From the NCBI GenBank assembly GCA_963826475.1, contig CAWGXC010000003.1, forward strand, positions 124,001 to 188,000: DNA of 64,000 bases. Reading direction: 5' to 3'. The stretch comes from RHKX01 sp963826475. GTDB taxonomy: Bacteria; Actinomycetota; Thermoleophilia; Solirubrobacterales; 70-9. Positions 41,128 through 49,862 of this stretch are shown here, piece after piece. Within the stretch, counting starts at the first letter, position 1, and every line of letters begins with the position of its first letter. Position numbers and translations under genes: made by a program. The notes beneath the pieces were generated by a model that searched no databases, had not been told where the DNA came from, and saw nothing but the letters and a program-made list of their open reading frames with translations.

Positions 41128-41550
41128 ATGGACCACGACCGCAAGCGCCAGATCCGCCTCGTCGTCGCCCTATCGGTGGCAGTGCTGCTCGCCGTGGCGC
41201 TGATCTACACCTCCTTCACCGCCTCGACCGAGACGCGCGAGCCCTCCGAGGTGCTCGCCGCGGGGGTCAACGGCAAGAGCTACCAGATCACCGGCGACGT
41301 GGTCAGCTCAAAGCGCCAGGGAAGCCTTCTGCACTTCGTGATGAGCGACAGGGACGGCGGCGGGAAGCTCCCCGTCTCGTATGCGGGTCAGGTCCCGGAT
41401 CCGTTCCGCGAGGGCCGCGAGATCATCGTGACCGGCAAGCTCGACGAGGACGGCACGCTCGTGGCGCAGAAGGACAGCCTGATCACCAAGTGTCCCTCGA
41501 AGTTCGCCGACGAGGCAGCGGCGGACCCCGAACACGTAGTCATCCAGTGA
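41128..41550 (+). CDS. ccmE: CcmE heme chaperone, Cys variant (CPSKF in place of HxxxY)
   Basis: A 140-residue heme chaperone of System I cytochrome c maturation. The N-terminal anchor helix (IRLVVALSVAVLLAVALIY) is followed by an OB-fold: SYQITGDVVSSKRQGSLLHF and EGREIIVTGKLDEDGTLVAQ. In classical CcmE the heme is held by His in a HxxxY motif; here the position after SLITK reads CPSKF. A Cys replacement (CxxxY) is known in archaeal and some bacterial CcmE proteins; this one also has Phe instead of Tyr. It is followed by ccmF with a GTGA overlap. Confidence 0.9.
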   Translation: MDHDRKRQIRLVVALSVAVLLAVALIYTSFTASTETREPSEVLAAGVNGKSYQITGDVVSSKRQGSLLHFVMSDRDGGGKLPVSYAGQVPDPFREGREIIVTGKLDEDGTLVAQKDSLITKCPSKFADEAAADPEHVVIQ

Positions 41551-43766
41551 GGGAGATCGGATCCGCCGCGCTGGTCGCGGCCCTCCTCGTCGCTGTCTAT
41601 GCCGTCGTCGCCGCCCTGATCGGCGCCCGCGGCGATCGCCGCTGGGTGATCTCGTCCCGGCGGGCCATCTATTCGATGTTCGGCCTCCTCGTGCTGACCG
41701 CGGTCACCCTCGAGATCTCGTTCGCTCGGACCGACCTCTCGATCGCGCTCGTCGCCGAGCATTCGTCGACGACGACTCCGATGCTCTACAAGCTGACGGC
41801 CCTGTGGGGAAGCCAGGCGGGATCGCTGTTGCTCTGGGCGTTCGTCCTCTCCGCCGCGTCGTCGGCCGTCCTCTTCATCACCCGCAACCGGCATCGCGAG
41901 GTCGTCCCCTGGGCGACCGCCGTGCTCGGCGGCGTCGCCGTCTTCTTCCTGGGCCTGATGGTCGCCGGGATCATCTTTCCCGAGGCCGACAGCTGGCCGT
42001 TCGCACTCTCCAACCCGATTCCGACCGAGGGTGCCGGGTTGACGCCGTTGCTCCAGCATCCGGCGATGGCGATCCATCCGCCGATGCTCTACTCGGGTTA
42101 CGTCTTCTTCACGATTCCGTTCGCCTTCGCGATCGGCGCGCTGATCACCCGCCGCCTCGACGCCAGCTGGATCAGGTCCACCCGAAGGTTCGCGCTCGTC
42201 GCCTGGCTGTTGCTCACTTGTGGCATCGCCCTCGGGGCCCGCTGGTCCTACAGCGAGCTCGGCTGGGGCGGCTACTGGGCCTGGGATCCGGTCGAGAACG
42301 CCGCCCTGATCCCATGGCTGACCGGCACCGCTTTCCTGCACTCGATCATGGTCCAGGAGCGGCGCGGCATGTTGAAGGTCTGGAACGTCTCGCTGATCTG
42401 CGCGACGTTCGCGCTCTCGCTGCTCGGCACCTTCCTGGTGCGCTCGGGCGTGCTGCAATCGATCCACGCCTTCGGCGCCTCCAAGGTCGGGGTCCCGCTG
42501 CTCTTCCTGATCGGCACCGTGCTGATCGGCTCCACCATCCTGATCGCCTCCCGACTGGACTCCCTGCGCTCCGAGCGCAGGCTCGACTCGCTGTGGAGCC
42601 GCGAGTCGATCTTCCTGGTCAACAACCTGCTTCTCGTCGGGCTTGCCTCGGTGATCCTCTACGGCACCTTCTTCCCTTTGCTCGCCGAGCTCGCCGGCAA
42701 GGACGCCTCGATCGGCGCGCCCTGGTTCGACCGGTTCGCCACCCCGCTGGCGATCGGCCTCGTCTTCTTCATGGGAATCGGCCCGCTGGTCGCCTGGCGC
42801 CGGATCAGCCTCGCCGGGATCCGCAGGGCCGTCGGCATCCCGGTACTCGCGACCATCGCGCTCGCGGGCGTACTCGCCCTGACGATCGGCGCCTCTCACA
42901 GCCCGACCGCCTACGTGTTCTTCCTCGGCGGCGGCTTCACGATCGCCGCGATCGCTCAGGAGGTGATCCGCGGCACCATCGCGCGCCGCTCGCTCGCCGG
43001 CGGCGGCTACATGGGCGCGCTGAGCTCGCTCTTCGCCAGGAACCGGCGGCGCTACGGCGGCTACATCGTCCACGTCGGCCTGGTCGTCGCGCTGTTCGGC
43101 ATCGCCGCGTCCTCGAGCTTCCAGACCAGCCGCGATCTGCGGATGAGCCCCGGGGACGTGGCCAGCGTCGACGGCTACACGGTCACCTACAAGCAACCGA
43201 CCACCTCGATCGACGCCTCCCGGAACATGCTCGCCCTCGGTGCCGTGCTGACGGTGACGCGCGACGACAAGCTGGTCACGACGCTGACCCCCTCACGCGA
43301 TTACTTCGGCGGGCCCAACGCCGATCCCAGCACACCGATCCGCAACTTCTTCGAGGGCGAGCCGACGAGCGAGGTGGGACGCGACGAGAGTGCCACCCGC
43401 GACCTGTGGAGCGCCATGCAGCCGGACCTGAGCTCCTTCGACGATCAGATCAACGCCTACGACGCCCGCTACGCGGCCGCGTTCAAGCGCTTCCCGGCCG
43501 CCGTGGTCAACAGCCCCGAGGCCCAGCGGCAGATCGCGGTTCAGCAGGGCGAGCAGATCAGAGCGCTCGCCGACAAGTACATGACCGACACCCCGCCGGC
43601 ACAGATCCGCTTCAACGTCAACCCGTTCGTGGTCTGGTTCTGGCTCGGCGGGCTGATCGGAGTGGGCGGGGCGCTGTTCGCCCTCTGGCCGACCGCCGAG
43701 GGGCGCCGTCGCAAGGTCTCCGACGTGTACGGGGCCCGGCTCGCTCGCGACCTCACCCGCGCCTAG
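41547..43766 (+). CDS. ccmF: CcmF heme lyase
   Basis: A 739-residue polytopic membrane protein that joins heme to apocytochrome c. The diagnostic tryptophan-rich loop is WGGYWAWDPVENAALIPWL. Flanking periplasmic His positions are in LLQHPAMAIHPPMLYSGYV, and a heme-handling region sits near the C-terminus. It is longer than most CcmF proteins (about 650) because of an extended soluble loop before the last helix (VNPFVVWFWLGGLIGVGG). GTG 41547 overlaps the ccmE stop. ccmA, B, C and D are not in the window. Confidence 0.95.
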   Translation: MREIGSAALVAALLVAVYAVVAALIGARGDRRWVISSRRAIYSMFGLLVLTAVTLEISFARTDLSIALVAEHSSTTTPMLYKLTALWGSQAGSLLLWAFVLSAASSAVLFITRNRHREVVPWATAVLGGVAVFFLGLMVAGIIFPEADSWPFALSNPIPTEGAGLTPLLQHPAMAIHPPMLYSGYVFFTIPFAFAIGALITRRLDASWIRSTRRFALVAWLLLTCGIALGARWSYSELGWGGYWAWDPVENAALIPWLTGTAFLHSIMVQERRGMLKVWNVSLICATFALSLLGTFLVRSGVLQSIHAFGASKVGVPLLFLIGTVLIGSTILIASRLDSLRSERRLDSLWSRESIFLVNNLLLVGLASVILYGTFFPLLAELAGKDASIGAPWFDRFATPLAIGLVFFMGIGPLVAWRRISLAGIRRAVGIPVLATIALAGVLALTIGASHSPTAYVFFLGGGFTIAAIAQEVIRGTIARRSLAGGGYMGALSSLFARNRRRYGGYIVHVGLVVALFGIAASSSFQTSRDLRMSPGDVASVDGYTVTYKQPTTSIDASRNMLALGAVLTVTRDDKLVTTLTPSRDYFGGPNADPSTPIRNFFEGEPTSEVGRDESATRDLWSAMQPDLSSFDDQINAYDARYAAAFKRFPAAVVNSPEAQRQIAVQQGEQIRALADKYMTDTPPAQIRFNVNPFVVWFWLGGLIGVGGALFALWPTAEGRRRKVSDVYGARLARDLTRA

Positions 43767-43782
43767 CGGGCAGGGGAAACGG

Positions 43783-44097
43783 ATGGAGATCATCATCGTC
43801 TTGGTGCTCGTGCTCGCCGTGGCGGCTTGGGTCTCGATCCCCCTGCGTCGCGAGGAGGGATTCGCCGAGCCGTCCGTCGAGGATCCGGTTCTGGCCGAGC
43901 TCGAGGCCCGCAAGCAGGCGAAGTACCGGGAGATCCGCGATACGGAGCAGGACCACGCTCAGCGCAAGCTCTCCGCCGATGAGTTCGCTCGGCAGGACGC
44001 GGAGCTGCGCGCGGAGGCCATCGAGATCCTCAAGCTGATCGACTCGGCGGAGTCGGAGCGCCGGACCGGCCGCGATTCGGCTCCCAGCAGCAGCTAA
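43783..44097 (+). CDS. CcmI-like small membrane-anchored coiled-coil protein
   Basis: A 104-residue protein with an N-terminal helix (EIIIVLVLVLAVAAWVSIPL) and then charged helices: ELEARKQAKYREIRDTEQDH and LSADEFARQDAELRAEAIEI. This layout matches the N-terminal part of CcmI/CycH (cytochrome c maturation) without the TPR domain. The gene lies 16 bases after ccmF, which supports a role in the same process. Confidence 0.65.
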   Translation: MEIIIVLVLVLAVAAWVSIPLRREEGFAEPSVEDPVLAELEARKQAKYREIRDTEQDHAQRKLSADEFARQDAELRAEAIEILKLIDSAESERRTGRDSAPSSS

Positions 44098-44107
44098 ACT
44101 CGGCGCC

Positions 44108-44332
44108 GTGGAGACCTTTCTCGGAATTGTCCAGGTATTCGTCGCGATCATCCTGATCTTCCTCGTGCTGCTGCATTCGGGGAAGGACGCCGGGCTCTCC
44201 GGCGCGTTCGGGATCGGTGGCGGTGGCAGCTCCTTCGGGGGCGGATCGCTGGTCGAGCGCAACCTCGATCGGTGGACCATCTTCTTTGCGCTGCTGTTCG
44301 CCATCAACACGATCGTCCTGCTCAAGGTCTGA
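44108..44332 (+). CDS. secG: protein translocase subunit SecG
   Basis: A 74-residue protein from a GTG at 44108. It has two membrane helices, FLGIVQVFVAIILIFLVLLH and WTIFFALLFAINTIVLL, joined by a Gly/Ser-rich loop (GAFGIGGGGSSFGGG). HSGKDAGLSGAFG is the SecG signature. It assists SecYE in protein export. It lies 10 bases after the CcmI-like gene. Confidence 0.93.
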   Translation: METFLGIVQVFVAIILIFLVLLHSGKDAGLSGAFGIGGGGSSFGGGSLVERNLDRWTIFFALLFAINTIVLLKV

Positions 44333-44354
44333 GCTCGTCGAACGGCGCCCGCCT

Positions 44355-45311
44355 TTGCGGCGAGCGCTCTTCGCCGCGCCGATCGTCGCTGTCGCGAGCC
44401 TCTGCCTGCTTGCAGGGTGCGGGAAGGCCGCCAACGAGGGCGCGACAGCGGAGCCCGGCGTCATCCCGGAGGCGGCCGGGACCCTGCGGATCGCGGTCGC
44501 CGGGCAGGTCTCGTCGATCGACCCGCTGCTGACATCCAACCCGGCCGAGAAGATCGCCTCCCGGCAGGTCCACGAGCCACTCATCTCAAGGCAGAACGGC
44601 CCGTTCGGGCAGACCCGCGTGAGGCCGGGGCTCATCCTCTCGATCAGCTCGAACGCCGCGGCCACCATCTGGACGGCGAGGTTGCGCGGTGGCGTCCGCT
44701 TCCAGGACGGGGAGCCGATGGACGCCGACGCGGTGATCGCCAACGTCAATCGCTGGGCGAACGTCTCACCGGGCCCGGAGCTCCTTCCCGAGCTTCCGTC
44801 TCTGCCGGCGCCGCCGGCTGACTCCCCGCAGCCCGGGATCGTGCGTTTCCTGCTCGAGCGACCCGCACCGCAATTTCCCAGGGAGCTCGCCGATCCGCGG
44901 CTCGGGCTGGTCGCTCCGAGCGCGCTCGTGGGTTCCGGCTCCGCCCCGATCAAGCTCGGCGGCACGGGGACCGGGCCGTTCGAGTTGCGTGAGGGCGAAC
45001 CCGATACGACCCTGCTGGCTCGCAACGTCTCCTGGTGGGGGGCCGACCTCGGGCTCGGACCCGGTGTCGAGCAGGTGCAGCTCCAGGACGAAGACGACCC
45101 GAGCCGTCGCGCCGACGACCTGCTCGCCGGCAGCGTCGAGGTCGCCGAGGATCTCGACGCGAGCGCGGCGGCGCGCGTCGAGCGCGATCCGCTCTCGACG
45201 CTCGTCAGAAGCTCCGGGTCGGTGCTCGGAGTCGCCCGGTCCGTACGGGGCATCGACTCCCCGATGGCAGCGCAGCCGTTGGCCGACGTCTGGCTGACGA
45301 ACCTGCGCTGA
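44355..45311 (+). CDS. short family 5 (peptide-type) ABC substrate-binding lipoprotein
   Basis: About 318 residues from TTG 44355, with a lipoprotein signal (LFAAPIVAVASLCLLAGCG). GTLRIAVAGQVSSIDPLLT, TIWTARLRGGVRFQDGEPMD and ADAVIANVNRWANV are the N-terminal motifs of the SBP_bac_5 family (oligopeptide, nickel or dipeptide binding). The family is normally 500-600 residues; here the second half is absent, yet the frame ends cleanly with no sign of a frameshift. No permease or ATPase is adjacent. It lies 22 bases after secG, so may be cotranscribed. A non-transport binding role is possible. Confidence 0.75.
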   Translation: MRRALFAAPIVAVASLCLLAGCGKAANEGATAEPGVIPEAAGTLRIAVAGQVSSIDPLLTSNPAEKIASRQVHEPLISRQNGPFGQTRVRPGLILSISSNAAATIWTARLRGGVRFQDGEPMDADAVIANVNRWANVSPGPELLPELPSLPAPPADSPQPGIVRFLLERPAPQFPRELADPRLGLVAPSALVGSGSAPIKLGGTGTGPFELREGEPDTTLLARNVSWWGADLGLGPGVEQVQLQDEDDPSRRADDLLAGSVEVAEDLDASAAARVERDPLSTLVRSSGSVLGVARSVRGIDSPMAAQPLADVWLTNLR

Positions 45312-45424
45312 GCCTCGGCCTCGCCCGGAATTCCCGGGTTCTTGACCCATCGACTCGACATACGGGGAGTGGGCTTGCTACTCTGCCGCCGCTCTTGTTC
45401 ACCAAACCAATCGAAAAGGTACGA

Positions 45425-46483
45425 ATGAACTCCTTGAACCTGAACGGTGCGCGTGCTGCGCGGACCTCTCTCGCGGTCACGGCCGCACTCGCCCTGGGGG
45501 TGACCCTCACCGCCTGCGGCTCCGCTTCCATCTCCGGGTCGAGCGGCGACGGGACCGCCGGCGGCACGGTTTCGCTGGTCGGCTACTCGACGCCCACCGA
45601 TGCCTACGAGAAAACTCTCGAGCCCGACTTCCAGAGGACCCCGGAGGGCGCTGACGTGGAGTTCTCCAACTCGTTCGGGGCATCGGGGGATCAATCTCGG
45701 GCGGTCGAGGCCGGCCAGCCGGCCGACATCGTCCACTTCGCGCTCGCTCCCGACGTCCAGCGACTGGTTGACGCCGGGCTGGTCGACGCCGGCTGGGACT
45801 CCGGCGACTACGGCGGCACCATCCAGGAGTCGGTTGTCGCGTTCACCGTCCGCGGTGGCAACCCGAAGAACATCCAGGGCTGGGACGACCTCCTCCGCGA
45901 CGACGTCAAGGTCCTGGTGCCGAATCCGTTCACCTCGGGCGGGGCCCGCTGGGACATCATGGCCGCCTACGGCTCGCAGATCGAGCAAGGCAAGAGTGCC
46001 GCGGAGGCCCTCGACTTCGTCAAGGGGGTGCTCGCGAATACCGTCACCCAGGACGCAAGCGCCTCCGACGCGCTCGAGACGTTCACCTCGGGCGAGGGCG
46101 ACGTGCTGATCTCCTACGAGAGCGAGGCGCTGCGGGCCCAGGACGCCGGCGAGGACGTCGACTACGTCATCCCGGATCAGACGATCAGGATCGAGACCAA
46201 GGGCGCGGTGCTCAACGACGCGAGCGCTCAGAACCCGGTCGGGGCTCAGGCCTTCATGGACTACCTGCTCTCCCCGAAGGGACAGCAGGGGTTCGCCGAC
46301 AAGGGCTTCCGCCCCGTGGATCCGGCGGTCCTGAAGAAGAATGAGGACAAGTTCCCGACTCCGAAGGACCTGTTCACGATCGACGATCTCGGCGGCTGGG
46401 ACTCGGTGACGGACGAGTTCTTCGATGAGAGCTCCGGCTCCGTGACCCAGATCGAACAGGACCTCGGAGTCACCACGGGCTGA
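45425..46483 (+). CDS. sulfate ABC transporter substrate-binding lipoprotein
   Basis: A 352-residue sulfate (or thiosulfate) binding protein. Its signal peptide ends in a lipobox (ALGVTLTACGSAS). VSLVGYSTPTDAYEKTLEPD, FSNSFGASGDQSRAVEAGQP and DIVHFALAPDVQRLVDAGLV are the Sbp/CysP ligand-site segments, and VLVPNPFTSGGARWDIMAAY closes the pocket. ATG 45425 follows AAAAGG. It overlaps the first permease gene as ATGA and heads a four-gene importer operon. Confidence 0.93.
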   Translation: MNSLNLNGARAARTSLAVTAALALGVTLTACGSASISGSSGDGTAGGTVSLVGYSTPTDAYEKTLEPDFQRTPEGADVEFSNSFGASGDQSRAVEAGQPADIVHFALAPDVQRLVDAGLVDAGWDSGDYGGTIQESVVAFTVRGGNPKNIQGWDDLLRDDVKVLVPNPFTSGGARWDIMAAYGSQIEQGKSAAEALDFVKGVLANTVTQDASASDALETFTSGEGDVLISYESEALRAQDAGEDVDYVIPDQTIRIETKGAVLNDASAQNPVGAQAFMDYLLSPKGQQGFADKGFRPVDPAVLKKNEDKFPTPKDLFTIDDLGGWDSVTDEFFDESSGSVTQIEQDLGVTTG

Positions 46484-47307
46484 TGAGCGGCGCAACTCAT
46501 CAGGTGGCGACGCTCCCGAGGCCGGCCTTCGGGCCGCGCCTCGGGGGCGCGCTGCTCTCCCGGGGCGTGATCACGATGTGGCTCAGCATCGTCGTGCTGG
46601 CTCCGATCATCGCGCTGACGCTCGAATCCTTTGACGGCGGCCTCTCCGAGTTCTGGCGGGAGGTCACCTCCGCCCAGGCCCTGGGCGTGTTCCGCACGAC
46701 GCTGCTGATCTCGCTCGCGGTCACGGCGATCAACTGCGTCGCCGGCACCGCCATCGCCTGGGTCCTCGTCCGGGACGAGTTTCCCGGCAAGGGCCTGCTC
46801 AACTCGGTCATCGACCTTCCCTTCGCCCTGCCGACGATCGTCGCGGGCATCACGCTGCTTGCGCTCTACGGCAACGACAGCCCGATCGGCGTCGACGTCG
46901 CCCGCACCGTGATCGGCGTCTCCCTTGCGCTCCTCTTCGTCACCCTCCCGTTCGTGGTCCGGGCGGTCCAGCCGACGCTGATCGAGCTCGACCAGGACAT
47001 GGAGGAGGCGGCCGCCTCCCTCGGCGCGAGCAACTGGACGATCTTTCGAACGATCGTGCTGCCGAACCTGCGCCCGGCCATCCTCGCCGGCGCCGCTCTG
47101 GCCTTCGCTCGCGCGATCGGTGAGTTCGGCTCGCTCGTCCTGATCGCCGGCAAGGTCCAGATCGCCTCGATCTACATCTTCGCCAAGATCGGCAGCGGCG
47201 ATCAGGCCGGAGCCGCCGCCGTCTCGGTGGTGCTGCTGCTGATCTCCGTCGTGGTCCTGCTGATGCTCGGTGGATGGGCACGTCGTGGCGGAAGGCCGGC
47301 AGCCTGA
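46483..47307 (+). CDS. cysT: sulfate ABC transporter permease CysT
   Basis: A 274-residue permease. VITMWLSIVVLAPIIALTLE opens the membrane domain, and LDQDMEEAAASLGASNWTIF is the EAA loop that docks on CysA. FARAIGEFGSLVLIAGKVQ is typical of CysT/CysU. It overlaps the genes on both sides by one to four bases. Confidence 0.93.
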   Translation: MSGATHQVATLPRPAFGPRLGGALLSRGVITMWLSIVVLAPIIALTLESFDGGLSEFWREVTSAQALGVFRTTLLISLAVTAINCVAGTAIAWVLVRDEFPGKGLLNSVIDLPFALPTIVAGITLLALYGNDSPIGVDVARTVIGVSLALLFVTLPFVVRAVQPTLIELDQDMEEAAASLGASNWTIFRTIVLPNLRPAILAGAALAFARAIGEFGSLVLIAGKVQIASIYIFAKIGSGDQAGAAAVSVVLLLISVVVLLMLGGWARRGGRPAA

Positions 47308-48113
47308 TGGAGCAGACCCGCCTCAGCCGCTACGGACTCCGCTTCGGGGTCCTCTTCTACCTGTCCGCCCTGCTGCTGATCCCGGTCGCGATGATCTTCT
47401 TCCGGGCGTTCGACGACGGGTTTCAGGCCGCCGCCGATGCGGTCACCAATGAAGCTGCGATCCACGCGCTGGAGCTGACCCTCGTCACCGTCGCCCTGGC
47501 GGTTCCGGTGAACGCCGCCTTCGGGATCCTCGCGGCGCTCGTTCTGGTTCGTCACAAGTTCCGGGGCAAGGCGATCCTCAACCTGCTGATCGACATCCCG
47601 TTCGCGATCTCGCCCGTCGTGATCGGCCTCGCGCTGGTGCTCCTCTACGGGCCGCGCAACAGCTTCATCGGCCAGGCGTTCTTCGAGCACGGTATCCGGA
47701 TCATCTTCTCGACCCCGGGTATCGTGATCGCCTGCATCTTCGTCTCGCTCCCGTTCGTGGTCCGCGAGGTCGTCCCGGTGCTGCAGGAGGTCGGCGAGGA
47801 GCAGGAGCAGGCCGCCAAGACGCTGGGCGCCAACTGGTGGCAGACGTTCCGGCGAATCACGCTCCCCGCGATCCAGTGGGGCGTCACCTACGGCGTCGTC
47901 CTCTCGACCGCTCGGGTGCTGGGCGAGTTCGGCGCCGTCAGCGTCGTCTCCGGGTCGATCTCCGGCCAGACCGAGACCATGCCCCTCTACGTCCGCAGGC
48001 AGTTCGAGCTGCTCAACGGTTCCGCCGGCTACGCGGCCGCCCTGGTCCTGGCCGTAGTCGCCCTGATCGTCCTGGTCCTGATGAACCTCACCAACCGCAG
48101 GAAGGAAGTCTGA
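47307..48113 (+). CDS. cysW: sulfate ABC transporter permease CysW
   Basis: A 268-residue permease from ATG 47307, which overlaps the cysT stop by one base. The EAA loop is EEQEQAAKTLGANWWQTFRR, and STARVLGEFGAVSVVSGSIS with TETMPLYVRRQFELLN are CysW hallmarks. It should form a heterodimer with CysT. The longer frame to 47274 lies inside cysT. Confidence 0.93.
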   Translation: MEQTRLSRYGLRFGVLFYLSALLLIPVAMIFFRAFDDGFQAAADAVTNEAAIHALELTLVTVALAVPVNAAFGILAALVLVRHKFRGKAILNLLIDIPFAISPVVIGLALVLLYGPRNSFIGQAFFEHGIRIIFSTPGIVIACIFVSLPFVVREVVPVLQEVGEEQEQAAKTLGANWWQTFRRITLPAIQWGVTYGVVLSTARVLGEFGAVSVVSGSISGQTETMPLYVRRQFELLNGSAGYAAALVLAVVALIVLVLMNLTNRRKEV

Positions 48114-48118
48114 TTCTG

Positions 48119-49111
48119 ATGGGAATCGCAGTTGAGAACGTCAACAAGAGCTTTGGGGATTTCCAGGCTCTCAAGGACGTGAGCCTCACCGTCCCCGATG
48201 GGTCCCTGACCGCCCTGCTCGGCCCGAGCGGTAGCGGCAAATCGACCTTGTTGCGATTGATCGCGGGGCTCGAGGAGGCTGACACCGGCACCGTGCTCCT
48301 CGATGGGCGTGACGTCACCCACATGTCCGTGCAGGAGCGCGGAATCGGCTTCGTCTTCCAGCATTACGCCGCGTTCAAGCACATGACGGTCCGCGACAAC
48401 ATCGCCTTCGGCCTGGCGATCAAGAAGACTCCCCGCGACAAGATCCGCGATCGGGTCAAGGAGCTGATCAGGCTCGTCCAGCTCCAGGGGATGGCGCACC
48501 GCTATCCCTCACAGCTCTCCGGCGGTCAGCGCCAGCGGATGGCCCTCGCCCGCGCGCTCGCGCCGGAGCCGAAGCTGCTGCTGCTCGACGAGCCGTTCGG
48601 TGCACTCGACGCGCGGGTCCGCAAGGAGCTTCGCGAGTGGTTGCGCAGCCTTCACGACGACGTCGGCGTGACGACGATCTTCGTCACCCACGACCAGGAG
48701 GAGGCGATGGAGGTCGCCGAGCAGATCGTCGTCATGAACGAGGGGGCGATCGAGCAGGTCGGCACCCCCCATGAGCTGTACGAGGAGCCCAAGACCGAGT
48801 TCGTCATGCAGTTCGTCGGCGAGGTCAACCAGGTCGGCGGCGCTTACATCCGTCCGCACGACCTCGATCTCTCCCTGATACCGGTCGAAGGCGGCGACGA
48901 GGTCATGGTCGAACGGGTCACGAAGCTCGGCTTCGAGGTTCGCGTCCAGCTCGCTCTGACCGGCGGCGATTCGATCTGGGCCCAGGTCACCCGCAGCGAG
49001 GCCGAGGAGCTCGAGCTCGTCGCGGGGCAGATCGTCTGGGCGCGTCCGCGCCACGCAAAGGTGTTCGAGGGCGGTGGCGGTCCGGCGACGGCCGAGCTGA
49101 CCCTGGCCTGA
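48119..49111 (+). CDS. cysA: sulfate ABC transporter ATPase CysA
   Basis: A 330-residue ATPase. Walker A is GPSGSGKSTLLRLIAG, Q-loop FVFQHYAAFKHMTV, signature LSGGQRQRMALARALAPEPK, Walker B LLLLDEPFGALDARV, and H-loop FVTHDQEEAMEVA. The C-terminal ~90 residues form the regulatory TOBE-like domain (GAYIRPHDLDLSLIPVEGG). It completes the importer with the genes upstream. An Rrf2 regulator gene converges on it. Confidence 0.95.
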   Translation: MGIAVENVNKSFGDFQALKDVSLTVPDGSLTALLGPSGSGKSTLLRLIAGLEEADTGTVLLDGRDVTHMSVQERGIGFVFQHYAAFKHMTVRDNIAFGLAIKKTPRDKIRDRVKELIRLVQLQGMAHRYPSQLSGGQRQRMALARALAPEPKLLLLDEPFGALDARVRKELREWLRSLHDDVGVTTIFVTHDQEEAMEVAEQIVVMNEGAIEQVGTPHELYEEPKTEFVMQFVGEVNQVGGAYIRPHDLDLSLIPVEGGDEVMVERVTKLGFEVRVQLALTGGDSIWAQVTRSEAEELELVAGQIVWARPRHAKVFEGGGGPATAELTLA

Positions 49112-49123
49112 TGCCGCTGGGGC

Positions 49124-49582
49124 TCAGTGCGGCTCCCAGACCTCCGGGTGGTCGTCGACGAGCTCGGCGACCCGCTCCGGTAGCTGACCACTGACGATGT
49201 CGGCCAGGGTCACGGACTCCAGGATCTGGCGGATGTTGGCCCGCAGCGCGACCCAGACTCCCTGAAGGGGAGCGGCATCGCCGAGATAGTCGAGATCCTC
49301 GGGCCGTTCACCGCGAACGCTCGCAAGTGGACCTTCGACGGCGCGGATGATCTCGGCGACGGTGATGTCGTCAGCCGAGCGAGCGAGCCAGTAGCCGCCG
49401 TCGGAGCCGCGCTGGCTCTGGACGACGCCGGCGTGACGGAGCTCGCCGAGGATGTTCTCGAGGAAGCGCAGCGGAATTCGCTGCGCCTTTGAGATGACCG
49501 TGCCCTTGATCGGGCCCTCGGTCGGACCGGCCAGCTCGACCGCGGCGCGGACGGCATAGTCGGCTTTGGCGGAGACGCGCAC
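49124..49582 (-). CDS. Rrf2-family regulator lacking cysteines (CymR-like)
   Basis: A 152-residue winged-helix regulator. MRVSAKADYAVRAAVELAG is the classic Rrf2 N-terminus, RIPLRFLENILGELRHAGVV the recognition helix, and RGSDGGYWLARSADDITVAE the wing. IscR/NsrR-type members bind Fe-S through three Cys after the wing; this protein has no Cys at all, like CymR, the cysteine-metabolism repressor of Bacillus. Its position beside a sulfate importer fits a sulfur-responsive role. That role is inference. Confidence 0.85.
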   Translation of the reverse strand: MRVSAKADYAVRAAVELAGPTEGPIKGTVISKAQRIPLRFLENILGELRHAGVVQSQRGSDGGYWLARSADDITVAEIIRAVEGPLASVRGERPEDLDYLGDAAPLQGVWVALRANIRQILESVTLADIVSGQLPERVAELVDDHPEVWEPH

Positions 49583-49644
49583 GGAGCCATTGTCCCCCCT
49601 CAGGCCGGCGGCGTCGCTGCCGAGGCGGGAGGGGGGAGGTCCTA

Positions 49645-49731
<87 letters not shown>

Positions 49732-49778
49732 AGCGCGCGAGGATTGTAAGGGGAGCGGCCTCCGGGGGAGCCTGCGGT

Positions 49779-49806
49779 TGATTCCATCCGCGACCCCGGC
49801 TACTCT
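49779..49806 (+). promoter_or_regulatory. lexA promoter
   Basis: TTGATT (-35, 49779-49784) and TACTCT (-10, 49801-49806) are 16 bases apart. The start site would fall inside the SOS box that follows, giving a leader of about 50 bases to the lexA ATG. Confidence 0.6.
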
Positions 49807-49807
49807 A

Positions 49808-49821
49808 CGAACATGTGTTCC
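49808..49821. promoter_or_regulatory. SOS box (LexA operator)
   Basis: CGAACATGTGTTCC matches the Gram-positive/actinobacterial LexA operator CGAAC-RNRY-GTTYC at every defined position. It sits just after the lexA -10 box, so LexA bound here would block its own transcription. Confidence 0.85.
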
Positions 49822-49862
49822 CTACCGCAGACGACCGCGACGACTGGAGGCTTAGTCGAGAC

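Noticed and set aside
41388..43196. 602-codon open frame antisense to ccmF
   Set aside because: It is full of Asp/Glu/Arg/Gln repeats with no domain, and ccmF on the other strand has clear motifs; such mirror frames are expected in GC-rich DNA.
44217..44354. Longer N-terminal extension of the family 5 binding lipoprotein
   Set aside because: It would run inside secG in another frame and bury the lipoprotein signal; TTG 44355 gives a proper N-terminus.
45312..45424. TTGACC plus TACTCT as a promoter for the sulfate importer
   Set aside because: The spacing between the boxes is too long for a standard promoter, and no other pair is convincing.
44030..46495. 821-codon open frame antisense to the CcmI-like, secG, SBP and sulfate-binding genes
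   Set aside because: It crosses four well-supported genes and shows no motif; composition is that of a shadow frame.
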